DNA from: Bacteroidota bacterium
Lineage (GTDB): Bacteria > Bacteroidota > Bacteroidia > Flavobacteriales_D > Crocinitomicaceae
Direction of reading: 5' to 3'
Length of the DNA: 64,000 nucleotides
Assembly (NCBI GenBank): GCA_006226425.1
Contig: SBGX01000029.1
Span: 1 to 64,000, forward strand
Of the stretch, positions 32,568-41,376 are shown in pieces (positions within the stretch are counted from its first letter, which is position 1; every line of letters starts with the position of its first letter). A program made the position numbers and the translations under genes. The notes under the pieces were generated by a model. The model was not told the DNA's origin, searched no databases, and saw nothing but the letters and a program-made list of their open reading frames with translations.

Positions 32568-34895
32568 CTACTTGAATTTAAAGTTATACGTAATGGCCGG
32601 AATCCAGCGAAAAAGGCTAATCTGAACGGCTTCTGTAATTGTTGGGTCATTTTCATTTTCCCGGAAAGTAATGGTGTAGGCATTTTGTCGACCATAAGCA
32701 TTGTACAATGAGAAATTCCAGCTACTCTCAAACTTCTCTGTATTCTTGCGTTTCCAGGTAAGTCCCAGGTCAAGTCGGTGATAGTCAGGCATTCTCGAGG
32801 CATTCCGTTCTGTGAAAGAAAATTGGGTTTGGCCATTTACTTCGTATTTTCCAGAAGGGAAGGTAACCGCATTTCCGGTGTAATAAACAAAAAGGAAAGA
32901 GGCAGAGAGCTTTTCATTGAAATCGTAAATTCCAACGATGGAGATATCATGCGTTCGATCCTGACGAGCATTGTACCACTCATTGTTATTAATTCCATCT
33001 ATTTGACGTTCGGTTTTGGACAGCGTATATCCAACCCATCCACTGAATTTTCCTTTTTTCTTTCGAAGCAAAAGTTCGACCCCATAGGCACGACCGATTC
33101 CATAGAGGAGCTCTCCTTCCAATTTGTCATTGGCATTTGTGTTGGCCCCGTTTCGGTAATCAATTTGGTTTTGAAGGCTTTTGTAGTACACTTCACTGGA
33201 GAACTCATACATACCTTCTTTGATGTTTTTGAACCATCCTACTGCCACCTGATCTGCGATTTCCGGTTTCGTATTCAGGCTGGTCGCCAACCAAACATCT
33301 GTTGGAGAGGAGGAGGTGGAGTTCGAAACTACGTGAATGTTCTGGACATTTCTGGAGAAGGCTGCCTTGACCGAACCTGTTTGCGAATAGGCGTAACTAA
33401 ATGAGACTCGCGGCTCGACATAAAAGTAGTTTTTGAAAATACTGTTCTTCTTGTACACGCTTGTATCCGAAACGTTTCCGTCCAGATCGTAGGAATAGGT
33501 GTTGGAACCGTTTCCAATGAGAGAAAAGCCACTTCCCCGAAGGCCATAATTAATTTTGAATTTTTCACTGGCCGTATATTCGTTCGTAATAAAAACTGCG
33601 CTTTCGAGCGATTGATCTGGCTTCAATTCTGTGATATTCAATCCAGCATCCGAGTTCGCAACGATTTGTCCCGGAGTAATGGTGTGGTGGATTAGGTTTG
33701 CACCGAATTTGATTCTGTTTTTTGTATTGGCAAAGTACTGGAACTCTTGCTTCAGGTTGAAGTCCTGAACTTTTGAAAGAACATCGAAATCCACATTTCC
33801 ACTCTGGATGGAAATTTTATAATCGTAGGAACTAAAAATAAAGGAGGTGTTGGAAAATAACTTACTGTTCACAATGTGATTCCAGCGCACCGTACCCGTC
33901 GCATTTCCCCAATCGATTCCGAAAGTACTTCCAACTCCCAATTTGTCCCGACCGAAGTAACCGGAAAGAAACAAGCGGTCTTTTTTCCCGATGCGATAGT
34001 TTAGCTTGGTGTTAAGGTCGTAAAAGTAAAGTGTGTTATCCTTAAAATCTTTTGTGGCTTTCAGAAAGACATCGGCATAAGTTCTTCGTGCCGTAATGAG
34101 AAAGGAGGATTTTTCCTTGACGAGTGGGCCTTCGATGTTCAATCTGGACGAGATCAGTCCGAGTCCCCCTCCAACATTAAAACGTTTGTTGTTTCCTTCA
34201 TTCATCTTGATATCTAACACAGAAGAAAGACGCCCACCAAAGTTGGCTGGTTGATTCCCTTTATAGAGTACGGCATCCTTGATTGCGTCCGAGTTAAATG
34301 TAGAGAAGAAACCGAGCAGGTGAGAAGCATTATAGACCGGAGCTTCATCCAGGAGAATCAGGTTTTGATCGGAGCCTCCACCACGTACAAAGTATCCGGA
34401 GTTTCCTTCACCAGCACTTTTTACTCCCGGGATCAATTGCATGGTTTTAATGATATCTTTTTCACCGAAGAGGACGGGAATTTTAGCTAATTCTTTCGGA
34501 TTCAATCGCGTGACTCCCATCAGGGGATCTTTCACCAAATTTTCTCCTTTGTTTCCCTGTACTTCTACCTCTTTGAGTTCCTGCATCTTTCCCTGAAGAC
34601 TTAATTGGAAATCAATGTTTAGGTCTTCCTTCAGATTGATCGTTCTGGATTTGGGAAGATAGCCAAAGGCACTGATGATGAGTTCATAGTTTCCATCCGG
34701 AAGGGTCAATGAGTAGAAACCGTATTCGTTTGTTCTGGCTCCCAGGTTTTGACCTTTCACCCGGACGGTGGCGGAAATGAGTTCTTCTCCTTTTAGACTG
34801 TCCTTGACATATCCGCTGATGGTGTGTTGTTGTGCATCCACCCAATTCGGGATGGAGATGATTAGCAACAAAGCGAATAAGAGTGCTTTTTTCAT
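32568..34895 (-). CDS. TonB-dependent receptor with carboxypeptidase-regulatory-like N-terminal domain
   Basis: A 775-residue outer-membrane receptor. After the signal peptide (MKKALLFALLLIISIPNWVDA) comes a carboxypeptidase D regulatory-like domain (about 23-105, HTISGYVKDSLKGEELISAT), the plug (about 130-230, with IQLIPGVKS-like QLIPGVKSAGEG and FVRGGGSDQNLILLDEAPVY), and a 22-strand-type barrel ending in a C-terminal aromatic (YNFKFK). It imports an unknown ligand using TonB energy. It pairs with the DUF4249 lipoprotein; this pair type is common in Bacteroidota and distinct from SusCD. Confidence 0.92.
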   Translation of the reverse strand: MKKALLFALLLIISIPNWVDAQQHTISGYVKDSLKGEELISATVRVKGQNLGARTNEYGFYSLTLPDGNYELIISAFGYLPKSRTINLKEDLNIDFQLSLQGKMQELKEVEVQGNKGENLVKDPLMGVTRLNPKELAKIPVLFGEKDIIKTMQLIPGVKSAGEGNSGYFVRGGGSDQNLILLDEAPVYNASHLLGFFSTFNSDAIKDAVLYKGNQPANFGGRLSSVLDIKMNEGNNKRFNVGGGLGLISSRLNIEGPLVKEKSSFLITARRTYADVFLKATKDFKDNTLYFYDLNTKLNYRIGKKDRLFLSGYFGRDKLGVGSTFGIDWGNATGTVRWNHIVNSKLFSNTSFIFSSYDYKISIQSGNVDFDVLSKVQDFNLKQEFQYFANTKNRIKFGANLIHHTITPGQIVANSDAGLNITELKPDQSLESAVFITNEYTASEKFKINYGLRGSGFSLIGNGSNTYSYDLDGNVSDTSVYKKNSIFKNYFYVEPRVSFSYAYSQTGSVKAAFSRNVQNIHVVSNSTSSSPTDVWLATSLNTKPEIADQVAVGWFKNIKEGMYEFSSEVYYKSLQNQIDYRNGANTNANDKLEGELLYGIGRAYGVELLLRKKKGKFSGWVGYTLSKTERQIDGINNNEWYNARQDRTHDISIVGIYDFNEKLSASFLFVYYTGNAVTFPSGKYEVNGQTQFSFTERNASRMPDYHRLDLGLTWKRKNTEKFESSWNFSLYNAYGRQNAYTITFRENENDPTITEAVQISLFRWIPAITYNFKFK

Positions 34896-35003
34896 GTTGA
34901 GTGCTTATTTCAGCGTAAAATTGTGTATCCTAAAAAGACAAACAGTGTTAAAAATTGTTCAGATGCAGGGACTTTTTATGAATGGTTTATTTCGCTGATG
35001 AGC

Positions 35004-36089
35004 TTAGACCTGCTGTTCCTGCCCCTTCATTTTTTCTGCATTCTCGGCCATTTTTAGAGCATCAATCATCTCCTGAATATCACCGTTCATAAAGGAACTT
35101 AAGTTGTACATGGTCTTATTGATCCGGTGATCGGTAATTCGTCCCTGGGGATAATTGTAGGTTCTGATCTTTGCTGACCGGTCTCCTGTCGATACCAGCG
35201 TTTTTCGTTGAGCGGCTCGTTCTTCGTGCAAACGATCCAATTCCATTTGGTAAAGTCTTGATCGCAGCACGGAAATGGCTTTTTCCAGGTTTTTATGCTG
35301 AGACCGTCCGTCCTGACATTCAACGACCAGTCCAGTCGGGATGTGGGTCAATCGGATGGCAGATTCCGTTTTGTTAATGTGCTGTCCACCGGCACCTGAT
35401 GCCCGGAAAGTATCTTTTCGAACATCATTCATGTCCAGTTCAAAATCTACTTCTTCCGCTTCTGGTAGTACCGCGATGGTAATGGCTGAAGTATGCACAC
35501 GACCCTGAGATTCCGTTTCCGGGACTCGTTGTACCCGATGAACTCCGGATTCAAATTTGAGCATTCCATAAATACCTTCGCCCTCTATCTCAATGGAGAT
35601 TTCTTTATACCCTTTCGTTCCTCCTTCCTGGCTATTAATGATTTCGTATTTCCAGCCTTTTTCCTTGAAGTAGAGCGTGTACATCCGGAAACAATCTTCC
35701 ACGAAAATACAGGCTTCATCTCCTCCCGTTCCCGCGCGGAATTCCATGATGGCATTTTTATCGTCTTCAGGATCTTTGGGAATCAACAATACTTTGATTT
35801 CCTCTTCGAGTTCGGGACGCTGTTTTTCAAGTTCTTCGATTTCTGCTTTGGCCAGTTCGCGCATTTCCGGGTCACTTTCCTCAGACAGGAGTTCTTTCGA
35901 ACTTTTAAGATTGTCCAACACGTTTTTGTAGGCTTTATAAACCTGAACAATCTCTTCCAGGTCTCGGTATTCCTTATTCAATTTAACGTATCGGGGCATA
36001 TCGGAAATGATATCCGGGTCAACGATAAGCTTTCCGACTTCCTGGAAACGGTAGTTGATAGCTTCAAGCTTGGAAAGTAAATCCTGCAT
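35004..36089 (-). CDS. prfA: Peptide chain release factor 1
   Basis: RF1 releases the peptide at UAA and UAG. The 361-residue product is full length and contains the GGQ loop (RASGAGGQHINKTESAIR, about 228-245) and the stop-codon recognition region with the RF1-type tripeptide PET (VPETESQGRVHTSA, about 188). A DUF/coiled-coil N-terminal domain spans about residues 1-110. It starts 12 bases after the AIR-synthase-like gene's stop and is likely co-transcribed with it. Confidence 0.97.
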   Translation of the reverse strand: MQDLLSKLEAINYRFQEVGKLIVDPDIISDMPRYVKLNKEYRDLEEIVQVYKAYKNVLDNLKSSKELLSEESDPEMRELAKAEIEELEKQRPELEEEIKVLLIPKDPEDDKNAIMEFRAGTGGDEACIFVEDCFRMYTLYFKEKGWKYEIINSQEGGTKGYKEISIEIEGEGIYGMLKFESGVHRVQRVPETESQGRVHTSAITIAVLPEAEEVDFELDMNDVRKDTFRASGAGGQHINKTESAIRLTHIPTGLVVECQDGRSQHKNLEKAISVLRSRLYQMELDRLHEERAAQRKTLVSTGDRSAKIRTYNYPQGRITDHRINKTMYNLSSFMNGDIQEMIDALKMAENAEKMKGQEQQV

Positions 36090-36100
36090 GTAAAATCAAT

Positions 36101-37267
36101 TTAATATTCGAAGGATCCGTGCTCTGAGCGGATGGTTAAACATTTTTTATCACTGGCTTCAACTCTTCCGACCACCTGGGCATCTACCTGAAATGATCTG
36201 GAAATATCGATGATGGATTGCGCCAAATGCTCAGGAACATATAGCTCCATGCGATGGCCCATATTGAATACTTTGTACATTTCTTTCCAGTCTGTTCCTG
36301 ATTCTTTCTGAATTAATTCAAACAAAGGAGGTATGGGAAACAGATTGTCCTTCACAATATGAAGTTGGTCGATGAAGTGTAGGATTTTGGTTTGTGCTCC
36401 TCCACTACAATGGACCATGCCATGAATCTCTGAACGGTGTTTGTCCAGGATTTGTTTGATGATCGGAGCATAGGTTCGTGTGGGTGAAAGAACGAGTTTT
36501 CCGGCGTTGACCGGGGCGTTTTCGATGGGGTCAAGTAGATTTTTGCTTCCGGAGTAGCATAGCTCTCTGGGGAGCATCGGATCGAAGGTTTCCGGATACT
36601 TCTGTGAAACGCTTTGATTGAAGACATCATGTCTGGCAGATGTAAGTCCATTACTTCCCATGCCACCATTGTATTCTGTTTCATAGCTGGCCTGACCATA
36701 AGAGGCCAACCCGACAATCACATCGCCTGTCTGAATATTGGCATTGGAAATCACATCTGAACGTTTCATGCGACAAACGACTGTGGAATCGACGATGATG
36801 GTTCGTACAAGATCTCCTACGTCCGCTGTTTCACCTCCAGTGGATTGAATACCTATCCCAAGAGATCGAAGTTCTTCCAACAGTGATTCAGTTCCTTCGA
36901 TAAGTGCGGTAATGACTTCTCCCGGGATGAGATTTTTATTTCGCCCGATGGTCGAAGAAAGAAGAATGTTATTCGTGGCACCGACGCAAAGTAAGTCGTC
37001 GATATTCATGATCAGAGCATCCTGAGCAATTCCTTTCCAGACAGAAATGTCACCAGTTTCTTTCCAATATGCGTAAGCGAGGGAGGATTTGGTGCCGGCT
37101 CCGTCGGCATGCATGACAATGCAGTACTCGGGGTCATTTCCCAGGTAGTCAGGTACTATTTTACAAAAGGCCTGGGGGAATAGTCCTTTATCAACCTTTC
37201 GAATGGCTTGATGAACATCTTCTTTTCCGGCTGATACTCCGCGAAGCTTATACCTGGTATCCGACAT
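36101..37267 (-). CDS. purM: Phosphoribosylformylglycinamidine cyclo-ligase (AIR synthase) PurM-type
   Basis: PurM-fold ATP-dependent enzyme of purine synthesis that closes FGAM to AIR. The 388-residue product is longer than the roughly 345 of E. coli PurM, a form common in Bacteroidota. Motifs: VMHADGAGTKSSLAYAYW (about 51-68), QDALIMNIDDLLCVGATN (about 83-100), TGGETADVGDLVRT and VGLASYGQASYETEYNGG. The enzyme class is clear; calling it PurM rather than a related PurM-superfamily enzyme relies on the DDLLCVGA motif. Followed closely by prfA. Confidence 0.85.
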   Translation of the reverse strand: MSDTRYKLRGVSAGKEDVHQAIRKVDKGLFPQAFCKIVPDYLGNDPEYCIVMHADGAGTKSSLAYAYWKETGDISVWKGIAQDALIMNIDDLLCVGATNNILLSSTIGRNKNLIPGEVITALIEGTESLLEELRSLGIGIQSTGGETADVGDLVRTIIVDSTVVCRMKRSDVISNANIQTGDVIVGLASYGQASYETEYNGGMGSNGLTSARHDVFNQSVSQKYPETFDPMLPRELCYSGSKNLLDPIENAPVNAGKLVLSPTRTYAPIIKQILDKHRSEIHGMVHCSGGAQTKILHFIDQLHIVKDNLFPIPPLFELIQKESGTDWKEMYKVFNMGHRMELYVPEHLAQSIIDISRSFQVDAQVVGRVEASDKKCLTIRSEHGSFEY

Positions 37268-37284
37268 TGTTTGCGTTTTGTTTG

Positions 37285-37314
37285 CAAAGGTATCAAAAAT
37301 CGATCGATCGAAAA
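37285..37314 (-). promoter_or_regulatory. Promoter of purM-prfA
   Basis: TACCTTTG (37285-37292) lies 17 bases before the purM ATG. At a 19-base spacing upstream the -33 position reads TTT (37312-37314). The same TTT-19-TACCTTTG pattern precedes wza. Confidence 0.5.
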
Positions 37315-37320
37315 GCTGTA

Positions 37321-37354
37321 AAACAAAAAAGAGGTTACCGAAGTAACCTCTTTT
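37321..37354 (-). terminator. Terminator of the OmpA-like gene
   Basis: A perfect 12-bp stem AAAAGAGGTTAC/GTAACCTCTTTT with a four-base loop, followed on the minus strand by TTTTTTGTTT. It lies just before the purM promoter and 29 bases after the OmpA stop. Confidence 0.9.
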
Positions 37355-37382
37355 CCATAATTTAAGTAAATCAGTCTATTTT

Positions 37383-38750
37383 TTACTTTTCAAAGTGAAT
37401 GATGAACTCAACTCGTCTGTTTTCAGCACGACCTCTTGACGTTTTGTTAGAGGCTTTAGGTTGAGTTTGACCAAACCCTTGAGCTTTCATTCTGTCTGCA
37501 GCAACACCTTTGCTCATCAGGTAAGTTTGTACCGCTTGAGCTCTTTCTTTTGAAAGTGTCATGTTGTTGTCTGCGTTACCAACGTTGTCAGTATGACCGT
37601 TGATGTCCAAGTAATAAGTTGGGTTCGCGTTCATCACGTCTGCTACCTGATTCAAAATCGAGTAAGATTTTTTCAAGATAGTAGATTTACCGCTTACGAA
37701 CTGAACACCTTTCATCGCTTTAGACATCAAAGTTTTCACTTCATTCTTCACTTCTGGACATCCACCAGTTGATTGAACACCTGGAAGTGTAGGACATTTA
37801 TCGATGAAGTCATAAACTCCGTCATTGTCTTTATCTGGACATCCGTTAGCAGAAGCTGTTCCTGGGATTGTAGGACAGAAATCATTCACATCCAATACTC
37901 CATCACCGTCCATATCAACAACTTTCTCAACAGTTACTGTACGACCTTTAGTATCAACAGTAGCGTCTTCAGCTGTACCTGGCTCTTGATCCAAGTAGTT
38001 AGGAACACCATCCTTATCGTCATCCATCATGTCTTTCTCAGCTTTGTCAATTCGAGCTTTCAAAGCTTCCAAAGCAGCAGCGTTTCCGCTTTCAGATGGA
38101 GTCCAATCAGCGTGCTCAGCAGCAGCACCAAGGTAGTAAGATACACCAAGAGCTAATCCTCCAGTATACCCATCAACACCTGTAGCAGGAGCGTTAGCAA
38201 ATGCACGTCTTTGAATCATATCAACATACCAGTCTCCCATTGCATACATAGAAAGATCTCCTTGTGCAGTAAGAGCCAATTGTGGAGAAACTTTATACAT
38301 CAATGTAGCACCTCCTTTGAAGTTCAACATGTTATCAAAGTTTCCGTTTCCAATCATTTGAGAAAATCCAGGACCTCCCCATCCGATGACAGTGAATTTC
38401 TTCATTTTATCCCAGTCATGAGAGTGCAGCAAGTTCCCCCAATGAACAACAGTATAGAAATGCTCACCAATCAGATTGGTAGAAAATTCGCGGTAAGAAA
38501 GCACGTCTTTTCTGTTTGTAATTCTACTGTAGTCTACAGCAAATTTAAAACCTAACTTATTGTTGATCATGTAACGAACACCCAGATCAAAATAAGGAAA
38601 GTTAAAACTAGTTTCAAACTTCGGACGAACTGGCTCAAAAGTTTTGGACATACCAAAGCCAAAATCAATTGAGAGTTTGTTGAAGTCGTTTGATTGAGCC
38701 ATAGTCAAAGTGCTAACGGCCAAACCTCCAATTAATAAAATCTTTTTCAT
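37383..38750 (-). CDS. OmpA family outer-membrane protein with TSP3 repeats
   Basis: A 455-residue protein from the ATG at 38750 (a GTG two codons earlier opens a longer frame). Signal peptide MKKILLIGGLAVSTLTMA; an N-terminal beta-barrel domain (about 20-220); calcium-binding thrombospondin type 3-like repeats (DDDKDGVPNYLD, DMDGDGVLDVNDFCP, DKDNDGVYDFIDKCP, about 245-310); and a C-terminal OmpA domain that holds peptidoglycan (LDINGHTDNVGNADNNMTLS, SRGRAENRRVEFII). It links the outer membrane to the cell wall. It has a well-matched promoter (38777-38806) and its own terminator, so is probably an abundant, single-gene transcript. Confidence 0.93.
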   Translation of the reverse strand: MKKILLIGGLAVSTLTMAQSNDFNKLSIDFGFGMSKTFEPVRPKFETSFNFPYFDLGVRYMINNKLGFKFAVDYSRITNRKDVLSYREFSTNLIGEHFYTVVHWGNLLHSHDWDKMKKFTVIGWGGPGFSQMIGNGNFDNMLNFKGGATLMYKVSPQLALTAQGDLSMYAMGDWYVDMIQRRAFANAPATGVDGYTGGLALGVSYYLGAAAEHADWTPSESGNAAALEALKARIDKAEKDMMDDDKDGVPNYLDQEPGTAEDATVDTKGRTVTVEKVVDMDGDGVLDVNDFCPTIPGTASANGCPDKDNDGVYDFIDKCPTLPGVQSTGGCPEVKNEVKTLMSKAMKGVQFVSGKSTILKKSYSILNQVADVMNANPTYYLDINGHTDNVGNADNNMTLSKERAQAVQTYLMSKGVAADRMKAQGFGQTQPKASNKTSRGRAENRRVEFIIHFEK

Positions 38751-38776
38751 ATTCACTATTTCTTAAATTATTGGGG

Positions 38777-38806
38777 CAAATTTAGACAAATATATTTAAT
38801 GCACAA
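38777..38806 (-). promoter_or_regulatory. Promoter of the OmpA-like gene
   Basis: TTG (38804-38806), 19 bases, then TAAATTTG (38777-38784) on the minus strand, 26 bases before the ATG. A second box, TATATTTG, lies just upstream within the spacer. One of the clearest consensus promoters in the window. Confidence 0.75.
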
Positions 38807-38855
38807 TTTTTTTTTAAAAATTTTTTGTTCAAAATTCGGGTACTTCAAAATTAAT

Positions 38856-38863
38856 TACTTTTG
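38856..38863 (+). promoter_or_regulatory. -7 box six bases before the rmlA ATG
   Basis: TACTTTTG ends six bases before the rmlA ATG at 38870, so the RNA should start at or next to the start codon. The preceding TTTTTTG (ending 38827) is 28 bases upstream, too far for the 19-base spacing. Confidence 0.5.
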
Positions 38864-38869
38864 CCTTAT

Positions 38870-39742
38870 ATGAAAGGTATAATACTGGCTGGCGGGTCCG
38901 GCACGCGTCTTTATCCTATTACGAAGGGTGTTTCCAAGCAACTATTACCCATTTACGATAAACCAATGGTTTATTACCCGCTTTCGGTACTTATGTTAGC
39001 AGGGATCAGGGAAATTTTGATCATTTCAACTCCGGAAGATCTTCCAAATTTTGAGAAACTTCTTGGTGACGGGAGTTCTTGGGGGCTCCAACTTAGCTAT
39101 ATAGAACAGCCTAGTCCGGATGGATTGGCCCAGGCTTTTTTGTTGGGAGAGGAATTTATCGGAAAGAGTCCGGTTTGTTTGGTGCTTGGAGACAATATCT
39201 TTTATGGTGGTGGATTGAGTGCCTTATTAAAACGAGCAGTTGGGAATGCCGCTTCGGGTGTCTCTACCATCTTTGGCTATGCCGTTTCAGACCCTGAGCG
39301 CTATGGAGTTGCTGAGTTTGATGAGGAGGGAAAAGTTATTTCGATCGAGGAGAAGCCAGAGCACCCAAAATCCAACTACGCAGTGGTAGGCCTCTATTTT
39401 TATACCAATGAAGTAGTTCAGATTGCCAAGGAGATCAAACCTTCGCATCGGGGAGAGTTGGAAATTACTTCTGTCAATGAGGCATTTCTCAATCGAGGGA
39501 ATCTGCATGTCGAGCTCATGGGACGCGGTTTTGCCTGGTTGGATACCGGAACACACGAATCATTGATTGACGCAGGGACTTTCATTCAGACGATCGAAAG
39601 TCGGCAGGGACTGAAGGTGGCCTGCCTGGAAGAGATCGCTTATGAAATGGGATACATTGATAAAGATCAACTGGCACGTTTGGCAGAACCCCTTCGAAAA
39701 TCCAGTTATGGCCAATACTTAATGCGCCTTTTAAATAAGTAA
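38870..39742 (+). CDS. rmlA: Glucose-1-phosphate thymidylyltransferase
   Basis: RmlA makes dTDP-glucose from glucose-1-phosphate and dTTP, the first step of dTDP-L-rhamnose and other dTDP-sugars. The 290-residue product starts [18 protein letters not shown] with the nucleotidyltransferase signature and continues [24 protein letters not shown] nine bases earlier extends the frame, but it lies inside the -7 box, so the ATG at 38870 is the likely start. First gene of rmlA-rmlC-rmlB. Confidence 0.96.
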   Translation: MKGIILAGGSGTRLYPITKGVSKQLLPIYDKPMVYYPLSVLMLAGIREILIISTPEDLPNFEKLLGDGSSWGLQLSYIEQPSPDGLAQAFLLGEEFIGKSPVCLVLGDNIFYGGGLSALLKRAVGNAASGVSTIFGYAVSDPERYGVAEFDEEGKVISIEEKPEHPKSNYAVVGLYFYTNEVVQIAKEIKPSHRGELEITSVNEAFLNRGNLHVELMGRGFAWLDTGTHESLIDAGTFIQTIESRQGLKVACLEEIAYEMGYIDKDQLARLAEPLRKSSYGQYLMRLLNK

Positions 39743-39748
39743 GCCGGA

Positions 39749-40297
39749 ATGCAGTTTATTAAAACCCCCATTCAAGATTTAGTCATTATTGAGCCACGTG
39801 TTTTTGGAGACCGACGAGGTTATTTCATGGAGTCCTTTAAAAAGGATGAATTCGAGAAGCACGTAACAGCAGTAGAATTTGTACAGGATAATGAATCATT
39901 GTCGTCCAGAGGGGTTCTTAGGGGCTTGCACTTTCAGGTACCTCCTTATACACAATCAAAACTCGTTCGGGTGATCGAGGGAGAAGTACTCGATGTGGCG
40001 GTGGACTTACGAAAGAACTCCAAAACTTACGGGCAGTATTATTCGATTTTGTTAAGCGGAGAGAATAAAAGACAGTTGTTTGTCCCCCAGGGGTTTGCTC
40101 ATGGTTTTGTCGTACTAAGTGAGCAGGCCATCTTCTCATATAAGGTCGATGCTCCTTACGCACCTGAACATGAATCGGGAATTAGATGGGATGATCCCGA
40201 ATTGAATATAGACTGGAAACTGGAGGCTTCTGAAGTACTCTTATCGGAGAAAGATCAGGAACTTCCGGGAATTAAAAATTTTCAAAGTCCTTTTTAG
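39749..40297 (+). CDS. rmlC: dTDP-4-dehydrorhamnose 3,5-epimerase
   Basis: RmlC converts dTDP-4-keto-6-deoxyglucose to dTDP-4-keto-rhamnose. The 182-residue cupin has the active-site block RGVLRGLHFQVPPYTQSKLV (about 55-74, with catalytic His) and FVPQGFAHGFVVLSEQA. It starts six bases after rmlA and stops exactly at the base before the rmlB ATG. Confidence 0.96.
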   Translation: MQFIKTPIQDLVIIEPRVFGDRRGYFMESFKKDEFEKHVTAVEFVQDNESLSSRGVLRGLHFQVPPYTQSKLVRVIEGEVLDVAVDLRKNSKTYGQYYSILLSGENKRQLFVPQGFAHGFVVLSEQAIFSYKVDAPYAPEHESGIRWDDPELNIDWKLEASEVLLSEKDQELPGIKNFQSPF

Positions 40298-41311
40298 ATG
40301 AAATACATTTTGGTAACTGGCGGAGCTGGTTTTATCGGGTCGAATTTTGTGCCGCACTTCCTGGAGGCACATCCGTCTTATGGAGTCGTCAATCTGGATA
40401 AGTTGACTTATGCCGGAGATTTAACGAATCTGAAAGAAGTTGAAGGAAATGAGCAATATGAATTTGTTCAGGGAGACATCTGTGATCGTAAACTGGTGGA
40501 ATCCTTATTTGAACGTTATCAGTTTCAGGGAGTGATTCATTTTGCGGCCGAATCTCACGTGGATAATTCTATTTCTGGTCCAGAGGAGTTCATTCGGACC
40601 AATGTACACGGTTCCTTTACTTTATTAGACGTAGCCAGAAATCATTGGATGGACGGGCCTTTTAAGATGAAATCTGAATTTGAGGCAGCCCGTTTTCTAC
40701 ATGTTTCCACAGATGAAGTGTATGGTACCTTGGGTAAGGAGGGTTTATTTACAGAAACAACACCTTATGCTCCGAATAGCCCATACAGTGCCTCCAAGGC
40801 AAGTAGTGACTTGATTGTGAGAAGTTATTTCCACACCTACGGAATGCCGGTAGTCACAACAAATTGTTCGAATAACTACGGACCAAAGCAACATGACGAG
40901 AAACTGATTCCGACGATTATCAGAAAATGTCGCGCAGAGGAAGCGATCCCGGTGTATGGGGATGGTCAGAATGTTCGGGACTGGTTGTACGTTCTTGATC
41001 ACTGCAAGGGGATTGATCTGGCATTTCATACAGGAAAAGTGGGAGAGACCTATAATATTGGGGGAAGGAATGAGCGGACGAACATTTACATCGTAGAGAA
41101 GATTTGCGAGATTCTGGATGAGTTGAGTCCCAGATCATCCGGAAGGAAGTATGCTGAATTAATTAGTTTTGTTCAGGATCGCCCCGGACATGATAAGCGC
41201 TATGCCATAGATGCGAGTAAGATTGAAGGTGAATTGGGATGGAAAGCGGATGAGCACTTTGAGAGTGGAATCCTGAAAACGGTGGATTGGTATTTGAAAA
41301 ATCGGACGTAG
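40298..41311 (+). CDS. rmlB: dTDP-glucose 4,6-dehydratase
   Basis: RmlB makes dTDP-4-keto-6-deoxyglucose. The 337-residue extended SDR has the Rossmann motif TGGAGFIGSNFVPHFL (residues 6-21), HFAAESHVDNSI (about 80), HVSTDEVYGTLG with the catalytic Thr-Asp-Glu, and YSASKASSD (Tyr/Lys), plus NCSNNYGPKQHDEKLIP. It begins at the base after the rmlC stop. The cluster lacks rmlD; the RmlD-like gene at 9.4 kb may complete the pathway. Confidence 0.96.
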   Translation: MKYILVTGGAGFIGSNFVPHFLEAHPSYGVVNLDKLTYAGDLTNLKEVEGNEQYEFVQGDICDRKLVESLFERYQFQGVIHFAAESHVDNSISGPEEFIRTNVHGSFTLLDVARNHWMDGPFKMKSEFEAARFLHVSTDEVYGTLGKEGLFTETTPYAPNSPYSASKASSDLIVRSYFHTYGMPVVTTNCSNNYGPKQHDEKLIPTIIRKCRAEEAIPVYGDGQNVRDWLYVLDHCKGIDLAFHTGKVGETYNIGGRNERTNIYIVEKICEILDELSPRSSGRKYAELISFVQDRPGHDKRYAIDASKIEGELGWKADEHFESGILKTVDWYLKNRT

Positions 41312-41327
41312 AGTCGTTCAATAATCA

Positions 41328-41359
41328 TTAAAAAAGGGGGCTTTCGCCCCCTTTTTTAA
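41328..41359. terminator. Bidirectional terminator between rmlB and the PGI/PMI gene
   Basis: Stem TTAAAAAAGGGGGC paired with GCCCCCTTTTTTAA around a four-base loop TTTC. It has T-runs on both strands and lies between convergent genes, so it can serve rmlB (plus) and the phosphoglucose/phosphomannose isomerase gene (minus). Confidence 0.92.
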
Positions 41360-41376
41360 TATGTAAAGAATTCCAA

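Noticed and set aside
31771-34895. SusCD-like glycan uptake pair
   Set aside because: The partner lipoprotein is of the DUF4249 type, not SusD, and the receptor is shorter (775 residues) than SusC proteins.
38861-38869. TTG start of rmlA giving three extra residues
   Set aside because: It falls on the TTG of the -7 box TACTTTTG; the family start MKGIILAGG begins at the ATG 38870.
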